NCBI GenBank assembly: GCA_964036315.1
Contig: OZ038482.1
Coordinates: 17,103,069-17,167,068, forward strand
Length of the DNA stretch: 64,000 bases
Direction of reading: 5' to 3'
Source of the DNA: Acanthosepion esculentum
Taxonomy: Eukaryota > Mollusca > Cephalopoda > Sepiida > Sepiidae
This document shows, piece after piece, positions 56,030 to 64,000 of the stretch (position 1 is its first letter; each line of letters begins with the position of its first letter). The notes under the pieces were generated by a model. That model was not told where the DNA came from, made no database searches, and worked only from the letters and a program-made list of their open reading frames with translations. Position numbers and translations under genes: made by a program.

Positions 56030-56720
56030 AAATTCAGTAACGGAAGATTCGGTAACCGGAGATTCGGTAACGGAAAATTCGGTAACAGAAGATTCAGTAA
56101 CGGAATATTCGGTAACGGTATATTCGGTAACGGAAGATTCGGTAACGAAATATTCGGTAACGGAAGATTTGGTAACGGTATATTCGGTAACGGAATATAC
56201 GGTAACGAAGATTCGGTAACAGAAGATTCGATAACGGAAGATTCGGTAACGGAAGATTCGGTAACGGAAGATTCGGTAACGGAAGATTCAGTAACGAAAT
56301 ATTCGGTAACGGAAGATTCGGTAACGGTATATTCGGTAACGCTATATTCAGTAACGGAAGATTCGGTAGCGAAATATTCGGTAACGGAAGATTCGGTAAC
56401 GAAATATTCGGTAACGCAATATTCGGTAACAGAAGATTTGGTAACGGAATATTCAGTAACTGTATATTCAGTAACAGAAGATTCGGTAACGAAATATTCG
56501 GTAACGGAAGATTTGGTAACGAAATATTCGGTAACGGAAGATTTGATAACGGAAAATTCGGTAACCGAAGATTCGGTAACGGAAAATTCGGTAATGGAAA
56601 ATTCAGTAACGGAATTAATTTTCAATCGACATTTTTTTCATAGTTACCGAATTTTCCTACCTTGTCAAAATTATCGATTTTTCCGTTACTGAATCTTCCG
56701 TTACTGATTTTTCCGGGAAC
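56030..56720. repeat. 15-bp minisatellite, ~40 units, with inverted tail
   Basis: Units of GGTAACGGAAGATTC (variants with TATTC or AAATTC) run from about 56,035 to 56,612. About 30 bases later, 56,642-56,720 carries at least three units in the opposite orientation. Because 15 is a multiple of three, frames stay open on both strands for more than 220 codons (pentads such as SVTED on plus, SVTEY/S on minus). No start context, flanking exon or conserved domain suggests a gene. Confidence 0.95.
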
Positions 56721-56999
56721 CAGTGCACAGTATACTTAGCCATATCCAAAGATAGTAAGTCTACAAAGAACAATCCAGTATATATTTGTTGAAGCAATGC
56801 GAAACCATCCTAATCGAATTTACGATTCCACACGTCTCAAACAAAAGAACAAGATTTATAAAAGACAAACCCTCAGATTTTACAACTTACCAACACATAT
56901 TTCCTGAACATTTTCGGGAAATTTCACTATTTCAGAGCTCTCTGGTTAATATAATAAATCAGCAGCAGAGACCTTCAAGTAGCTAGTACAAAGTTTCTT

Positions 57000-57509
57000 A
57001 GATGAAAACCCGATTCTGCTTAGATTTTAGACTGAGTAAATCTTTTTGGTATACCAATCTTGTTATCTAGTAGATCGGAGTTTTACACAAATATCGTGGC
57101 CAGAAATTAATCGGAGACTTGATCCATGATCGTACTGACACAAAAACGTTTCGTTTTTTCTCAGAGATATGTAAGCAAAAAGTGCAGTCATTAAATCGGC
57201 CCGATTCTTTAGTGTACAGTGCAGTAATGTACTTAATGCTATAGTTTAAGCTATTTTACAGAATCTAAAGGTAAATTACATGCTCAATCATCAGTAATAA
57301 TTTGTTATGATACCAGAGCATTGCTCAAGTAAATCCATTGTACTACGGTTTAAATGGGATGAACATTGAAATTACTATACATTGATTTGTTTTGCTGCAT
57401 TTTTATTTGCATTGTTTTTTCAGATAAGGCGCACATTTTCTTCAATTTTGGTTCAATTAGTTGCGTTTTACGGATATATGTTATGGGATCTTTGGCCACA
57501 GGGTGCAGC

Positions 57510-57566
<57 letters not shown>

Positions 57567-59559
57567 AACACTGTTATGCAGTTGCCAGCAACACTACCCA
57601 AATATCTTGTAAATCTCCTCAGTTTTCTTGCAAGATTCAAAATTGTCTGGAACGTAAAAACTTTCTTTTAATCTTTTCCTCTGATTTCATGTCTTTTCGT
57701 GTTCGCACCAAATGTCTGGTGTTTGTCTCAGGAGATTGAGCGAAAGCAAATGTCCACAGAATTCCAGTGACTTTTAAATTATTCATGCAAATCGAAGTAA
57801 TACATTGATCGGGACAGTCTCAATTCTTCCAATATTTCTACTTCAACCATTTTTGCTTCTAGCGTTTTAGGAACAGTTTCAAACGCATTCAGTATTATGA
57901 ATACGATTTTCACCTTCACGTTCAGCAATTTTTCAGTACTCGGGCTAGGTCCTGGTATATTTCTATTTTTTTTTACTTTCTTTTTTCTTTACTCTGTGGT
58001 TTACTGGCACGAATACGATTCACTTTTCCTCTCTGATCCGACCCTCTCACTTGGATGGGGTGAACAGCCTCGGTCACAAAATTTCACAGCATTGTGGCTT
58101 TTTAATACCATTGTACTTCTCGTTGGAGATCAAGTGACTGACAGTCATTATAATCATTTACCTTATATTTACTCATATTATTATTATTGATAGTCACTTA
58201 GAGGATGCCGAAAGTCACCGTAAGATCGTTGTCATTTTCTTTTCACAGAATTTATAATTATTTGTAAATAAATAAATAATGAAATAAATAAAGGAAACTA
58301 TGTGTAATTAAAATGTCCGGTTAGCTTTACACGTACGTCTGCTAACTCCTAATCAGCAGGAGTTTAGTATTAAATGATACATGCTTATAATTTAGAAAAA
58401 TCGCCTTTTTTATAAAATGTGAAAATGTTCATGATGGAAGAGGAAAAGAAAAAAATGGCAACAATAATGTTTGCATAAATTAATGAAAAATAATACGTTT
58501 ATTTCGTTAAAATATGTGTTAAAATAAATAAAATAAAAAACATTTTTTTACAAAATAATGGTTTCATTACTTCATGGGTATCATTACATTTATATAGTAA
58601 TTGATATTTTCCTTCCTGAGATATAATCTTATTTTTAGCTTTTAGGACACACATGCAGATACACCAAAATCGGATTAATATCACCGTAGTGAGTGCGAAT
58701 GAAGTTGCCATAATATTAACAAGTTCCGCTTCAAACCGGAAATTGCTTTATTCTACCAAATAAGCGATATCAGCGATAATGTTCTAACAAATATTTCACA
58801 AGTATGCTCCATTTTTTACCGTGTTACGGTAACAAATACACATATAACCATAAATCTGATAATTATAATATAGATAATTAAGTCATCCTAGGTCTGGGAT
58901 ATGGTCACAAAAGCAGCTTATCCAGTCAGTACTGAACTCACTTCACTAGAAAATCGTCTACGAAACCAGGTCAATAACCATTTTATTGCAGCAAATGTTT
59001 TCCTATTATATTATGTAAAGACATTAGTAGATAAATATAAACTTTCGCATGAGATCTAGTTCTCCTGATTACCTCTCGTCGGTATTCTATTTGATTTTAT
59101 AATGAATGATTACGATTCTTTTTCAGATTTCTTCAACTTCTTGCCTCTTTGCATGATAATTTAGGATTGATCCAAGTGTTCCTATAATGATGGATATTGC
59201 ATATTTTTAAAAAAAAAACTTCTTTTGCGAAGTCTCGACATTTTTCTGTTTTTCATTTTCTTTCAATTTTATACTATTGAAAAAGCGACATTAGCAATCT
59301 AGCAAGTTTTCTTTCCCTTCTTTATAATGATTAAATCTACTTAAATGACCAGAATTAGGTGATTTATTTAAATACCAATGTCCCAGAAAAGCCTGTTTTT
59401 TATTGTCTAGAACAGATTCTAATTTGTACATATGCAACTGGTCTTCATGGTCAAACCTTAGCCATTTGAACAGTTCCCAGTGAATGTCTGTTCCTCCTGA
59501 CTTAGACATATTTTGGGTACTTTCTGTGTTGAACAATTTTTCTTTCTCTATCTCTTTTT

Positions 59560-59593
<34 letters not shown>

Positions 59594-59740
59594 AAACTCT
59601 CTCTCTCTCTCTCCTCAGAGATTACTATATTGCTTTGTCTTGTCTATCGTGACCTTAATATAGTTGCATTTTATAGAATTCCAACAAATGCTAAGAAATG
59701 GCATCCATTTTTTTCTTTACATATTGTCTAGCAACTATGT
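57000..59740. other. gene-free interval with microsatellites
   Basis: (TTA)n at 57,509-57,565 and (TC)n/(CA)n at 59,558-59,615. The poly-Leu, poly-Ile and poly-Tyr frames are translations of (TTA)n. No element recognised. Confidence 0.55.
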
Positions 59741-59749
59741 CATGTGAAC

Positions 59750-60372
59750 TAGGCCCGTGGATTAAAGTGTTGGTTCCTGAATTTGGTGAAATAGTAGCGA
59801 GTTCAATCCCTGGTCGGTTAGTACAGACTTAGACTCAATAAAAATAGGGTATGCGATAGCCGAGTAGGACTAAATAAGAACGAGGCAAGATATCCCAAGA
59901 CATGGTCAGCCGAACGAGAATAATATACCCCCGTGGATTAAGTAAAAAGTTCAGTTCAAAATTCCCTAAAGATTACCCGGATCAAGCTGAAGGAAAACTG
60001 GAGGACACAACGACCGGAGGTTACAACGGCTGGGGGGTACAACGACTGGAGGGCACAACGACCGAAGGGTACAACGAATGAAGGGCACAACGGCTGGAGC
60101 GTACAAAGAATGGAGGGCACAACGACCGGAGAGTACAACGACTGGGAGGTACAACGACTGGAGGGCACAACGACTGGGAGGTACAACGACCGGAAGGTAC
60201 AACGACTGGAGGGCACAACGACCAAAGGGTACAACGACTGGAGGGTACAACGAGTGGAGAGTATAACGACTGAAGGGCACAACGACCTGAGGACACAACG
60301 GCAGAAGCGTTGTGATATTCGTCCGGATGTAAACAATGATAAATCCTCATCGCAGAAATCCAGACAGAAAAA
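59750..60372 (+). repeat. SINE family 3 with internal minisatellite
   Basis: A tRNA-like head (CCGTGGATTAAAGTGTTGG, B box GAGTTCAATCCC) leads into a body with AAGTTCAGTTC. A 16-bp array then occupies the position of the family's ACAACGG segment. The 3' end (GTTGTGATATTCG, AAACAATGATAAATCCTCATC) matches 43,000-43,050. Confidence 0.75.
59995..60312. repeat. 16-bp minisatellite inside SINE
   Basis: About 19 units of ACAACGACTGGAGGG(C/T), alternating C and T at the last base. Open frames on both strands with a 16-residue super-period are repeat translations. Confidence 0.95.
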
Positions 60373-60379
60373 TCTTTTG

Positions 60380-60784
60380 TAACTGTTAAGGGTTTTCTTG
60401 TAGATCCTTTTTGATCAAGTCTTTCTGAAATGGGTTATGGACAGTACAACGACGCATATCCCGTAATTTTCAAAATCTATAAGGTTCGAGTATTTTTCAC
60501 TTAAGTTATTTTTCCTCTAGGTTGATGCATTGCATCATACGTGATGTCTGTGTATCGGAAATCTAACGCAAATAGTTTAGTCTCCAAGAGAGTTTTCAGT
60601 TTTCCAGTTCTTTGACGTCTGTCTTAATGATTTTATATAAGATGTTTTTAAAAATATCGGTCTGCTGTTATTCATTGGAATTCATTTATTGACAAATTTC
60701 TTTACAATATTTAAAAATGTTTGATTTTACAAATATTGTATTTTTATTTTTTCGGTTTTTGCTTTCGAATGTTTCACAGTGTTA

Positions 60785-60869
<85 letters not shown>

Positions 60870-61320
60870 TAAAGTAAAAAATTTTAAAATACTGTAGCAG
60901 ACATTTTATTTCTCCATAAGTCTTCACACGAGTAATATCTAGTAGCTTTTGAAGAGGACCAAGTGACGGTAAGTCTCTCCAATATTTCAACATTTCGTAT
61001 CAGTATTCTTGCTGATTTAAGTTCTTTCTCTGATTTCCTATTCTTCCAGTCCTCTCTATCTCTGTCTCTTTATATATAGGGGATGCAAGTTGGAATCCTA
61101 CCGGAGGACACATCATTTTCTGACAAGATTTCTCGAATATTCACGCCGGTAGATGTAGTTGGATAAAAAATGTTGTTTGATTAAAAAACAGAGCTTCTAC
61201 TAGAATATGAGTAGCCATCAAAAATAACGTTTAACCAAAATAAATTAACATCCAATCACAAAACACACACACACAAACACACATATATACACACACATTT
61301 TAAGAATTATAGATATAGAT
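60380..61320. other. gene-free interval with (TTA)n(TAA)n palindrome
   Basis: 60,781-60,868 is about 13 TTA/ATT units switching to about 15 TAA units, forming a perfect triplet palindrome. Nothing else recognised. Confidence 0.7.
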
Positions 61321-61479
61321 GCAATTATATGAATATACATATATATATTTATATGTGTGTGTGTGTGGGTGCGTATGTGTCTCTGTGTGCGTAATTATAT
61401 GGATATTTGCAAAAGAAACAAAAGTATATTTTTGTTTATCTAGATATCAATCAACATGTTCGATACAATATTCATATGA

Positions 61480-61480
61480 A

Positions 61481-61522
<42 letters not shown>
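61480..61522. repeat. (TA)n microsatellite
   Basis: About 19 TA units, just upstream of the hammerhead pair. Confidence 0.95.
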
Positions 61523-61524
<2 letters not shown>

Positions 61525-61598
61525 TTATATGCGCAGTACTTAGTGTAAAGCGCTCAATATCAGTGACAGAGCTAACATATTCAGTTGCATGGATTTGA

Positions 61599-61642
61599 GT
61601 TTGTGACCCTGGGTTTCACACTTTTGCGATCATCAGACAAAC
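61599..61642 (-). ncRNA. hammerhead ribozyme, element 4
   Basis: Minus strand: stem I GTTTGT (61,637-61,642) with ACAAAC (61,599-61,604), CTGATGA (61,630-61,636) and stem II CGC/GTG closing AAAA. GAAA is at 61,614-61,617, stem III is CCC/GGG, and the triplet is GTC. Every core position is intact and stem I pairs perfectly over six bases. No tRNA-like head is visible, so the host element may be a PLE terminal repeat or a retrozyme-like sequence. Confidence 0.85.
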
Positions 61643-61796
61643 TGGTTTATCTTTTAAATGCGTACAGGTGTATGTATGTATGTGTGTTTATGCATATGAG
61701 AGTGTCACCCCAAAAAAACACTAAAGTAGATTCCCCCTCCCGCCACCAAACATAGTAAAACAGGCATAAATAGATCCAATTTTAAATAATAAACCG

Positions 61797-61840
61797 GTTT
61801 GTCTGATGATCGCAAAAGTGTGAAACCCAGAATCACGAAC
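61797..61840 (+). ncRNA. hammerhead ribozyme, element 4, inverted partner
   Basis: Plus-strand copy of the 61.6-kb ribozyme with CTGATGA (61,803-61,809), stem II CGC/GTG and GAAA intact. Stem III is CCC against GAA and stem I has one mismatch (ACGAAC), so it is probably inactive. It is followed by CAACTGAATA and (TA)n. Confidence 0.75.
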
Positions 61841-61858
61841 TCATATCCATACAACTGA

Positions 61859-61860
<2 letters not shown>

Positions 61861-61939
<79 letters not shown>

Positions 61940-62012
61940 TACGCATACATAGAAATATAAATAAAAAATATTCAGATAGATAGATAGATATGTTTGTGAA
62001 TATATAGCCTCC

Positions 62013-62058
<46 letters not shown>
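61861..62058. repeat. (TA)n, (GATA)n, (TA)n microsatellites
   Basis: (TA)n at 61,863-61,931, GATA units near 61,976-61,990 and (TA)n at 62,018-62,057. Confidence 0.95.
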
Positions 62059-62059
<1 letters not shown>

Positions 62060-64000
62060 TGTATACAAACTATAGGTACACCCAAGAAGCATAACATGTC
62101 ATATACACATAAGTCAATTATAATGTCATATATACTAATTCAGTTCCACTTCATCTGATAATGGTAAGTATAATAATTACCTTTAAATTCCTCAATATAT
62201 TCTCAGTATATTCACCAGTATATTCCGATATCATTCGGATTTACAAATCTCTTTCAGTTTATTTTTGTATAGCTTGCCGGAACTTTGGAATTCACAGATT
62301 TTCTTGTTTTGTTTTTTGGGGTTTTTTGTTTGTTTTGTTTTTTGTTTTTTTCATTTTTATTTATTTATTTGAAGTGATCAGGTCTTTTTCTCTGATCTAA
62401 ATCAATTGGTTATTTTTATCATTTAGATTTTTTTATCATTTAATACTCTTTCATTCGAGAATCTGATGTAAAAAGAAAAAAACAAATAGAAAGAGAATGG
62501 GAGACAAAATGAAACAGAAGACGAAGAATGAGCAGATTTCAAACTTTGTATCCTTCCTATTACAAGTACTTTTAGAGGCGCTAACAAAAATAAAAAGACA
62601 AGACACTCTTACTCAAAGTGAAATTTGTAAAGAAACAAACATTAAAGTGACAAAATATATTTTTCCCATATACATATTCGTACTATAGAAATACCGAAAC
62701 ATAAACATTATGTAAAATACAATATAGGCCTTGCACAAAATGTTCCTTGTGTGCCTTAAACTATCAAGGCTGGTTAACAGTACTTTCAAAATACAAATTT
62801 ATTTTCTAGAAAACAAAAGACGATGTAAAACAGTGTTTTTTGACAACAAATGAATTTTAACAATTTTCTTTAAGAGAAACGGTTCCTATAAATCAATTTT
62901 TGAGCAAAAGTTCAAAATTCAAAATTCAAAATCCCGAAGTTTCAAAAAGTCAAAGGGATTGGCAAAAACGTTGACTTTCCTCGAGTTTTACGGTTCGTTT
63001 AGACAAAGATTCAGATGTTTGTAACAAGCTATCTCCAATATGAGATGAACTCTCACAGGTTTAGAAAATACTCATAAGTTTAGAATAAATATTCATATAT
63101 CAAATTTAGAAGATCCTTCTTCGTTCTTCTTCAAAAACAATAACAGTATTAGTAGTCGTAGCAGCAGAAGCAGTTTTTATCCTTCAGAATAACAGCTTTT
63201 CTTGCCCGAATAGTCGAATCCTTTCCGCAATAACAGTAATAGAAGTAGGAGCAGACTTTACACCCCTCGGACGGCCAATCCTTTCTACCCGATGACAGAA
63301 TTTCGTCCAAGTGTGATCTATTTCTTTCTGAAACCAGATGACATCTTTCTTACTCGAGTGAAATCTATTCCTTTATGGCTTTGCAGTCAAATAGTTCCCT
63401 CTTATATAGAAACAAACGACTTCAAGCGGATTAAAGCTCAAGTCCTTAGTAGAGATTATAGTTTTTATCTCTAAAAAATCGAGAATCACTATCCGATTAA
63501 ACCATCTCCGTTTTAAATTCAAATTTGGCTGGTTTTTAATAACCTCAAAGCTGTGCACATCTTCTGTAGAATTGTGCCAAGGAAAGTTTAAACCGTCTGG
63601 CCTCAGTTTGGCGAGGTTTTATAACATCAATTTGGAGCTTCCTTTTTTTCCAATTTTTTTTATAAATCGTCTGGCGTTATTTTTGGATGGTTTTCACAGG
63701 AAATCAAATGGCAGTTAATACATTTAAATGAAAATAACTAAAAGTTAAAAATGATACAATAGTAATTGTTCACTTACTCGCTTTGTTGTTATTTGTTTAA
63801 GAAGAAGAGTAAAGACGATAAATAGTTTAATAACAATGATGCTGATAACGTTGATAATTGTTTAACTGGGTGATTGGAGCAGAGGATTAGAATCTATAAA
63901 GTATTTATATAACAGCATAAACTGAAATAACCAATAAAACTGCGTGATATACAATGGCGAAAAAGTGAACAAGACAAGAAACCAATGATACACAGTATGA
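62060..64000. other. gene-free interval
   Basis: T-rich and A-rich stretches. Frames of 60-80 codons have no recognisable domains. Confidence 0.5.

Noticed and set aside
55994..56692. 232-codon frame as a gene for a repetitive protein
   Set aside because: An equally long frame exists on the opposite strand, and length follows from a 15-bp unit; no flanking gene structure. Kept as a finding only.
57897..58190. 97-codon frame with hydrophobic start
   Set aside because: No recognisable family, ends in a (TAT)-rich stretch, and no splice or start context stands out.
60021..60382. Overlapping ~110-codon frames of VVVPSSRCTL or TTTGRYNDW type
   Set aside because: Translations of the 16-bp minisatellite in different phases.
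63292..63474. 60-codon frame near the window end as an exon
   Set aside because: No splice-site pattern or homology recognisable; flanks are T-rich noncoding sequence.

Overview
This is a repeat-dominated, AT-rich eukaryotic window with no host protein-coding gene, rRNA or functional tRNA that I could recognise. Very long (TA)n runs, (GATA)n, (TTA)n and (TC)n tracts, several tRNA-derived SINE families, Penelope-like elements (PLEs), endonuclease-type LINEs and Ty3/gypsy remains together suggest a mollusc, most likely an octopod cephalopod. That assignment is inference, not proof. Nearly every long open frame is either a decayed transposon protein or the translation of a microsatellite.

Layout. 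1-4.5 kb: gene-free, with one LTR-like promoter segment. 4.6-6.6 kb: an AT-rich dispersed repeat split by a LINE 3' end. 6.7-9.7 kb: a PLE GIY-YIG endonuclease relic with a hammerhead ribozyme, a tRNA-SINE carrying a second hammerhead, a LINE tail and a long palindrome. 10.6-14.06 kb: a PLE (RT, then GIY-YIG) split by a solo LTR. 14.07-19.88 kb: a minus-strand gypsy element with both LTRs, PBS, PPT and near-identical TSDs, itself broken by further insertions. 22.55-24.55 kb: a LINE split by a 1.64-kb LTR that holds a 266-bp tandem array of hairpin-rich GC-rich units. 28.6-33.8 kb: a head-to-tail pile of RLE-type LINE fragments. 36.7 and 54.9 kb: two solo LTRs of one family with perfect TSDs. 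38.8-39.9 kb: an LTR-like element that is largely palindromic. 40-43.7 kb: a Tc1/mariner relic and a cluster of SINEs, one with a hammerhead. 44.9-49 kb: PLE remains, inverted repeats and hammerhead SINEs. 50-52.8 kb: a MITE-like element, another copy of the AT-rich repeat and two hAT deletion derivatives. 56.0-56.7 kb: a 15-bp minisatellite open on both strands. 59.7-60.4 kb: a SINE with an internal 16-bp minisatellite. 61.6-61.85 kb: an inverted pair of hammerhead elements.

Two themes stand out. First, self-cleaving hammerhead ribozymes (CTGATGA, stem II, GAAA, stem III, NUH, closing stem I) can be read directly at six places. They sit in at least three unrelated retroposon types and usually lie next to a (TA)n tract. 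Second, three LTR-type insertions (at 11.7, 22.8 and 38.8 kb), each bounded by TGTT...(C/T)A ends and its own 5-6 bp TSD, share one unusually hairpin-dense GC-rich module. That module is single in one copy, tandemly amplified in the second and mirrored in the third. I consider these the best candidates for something undescribed.
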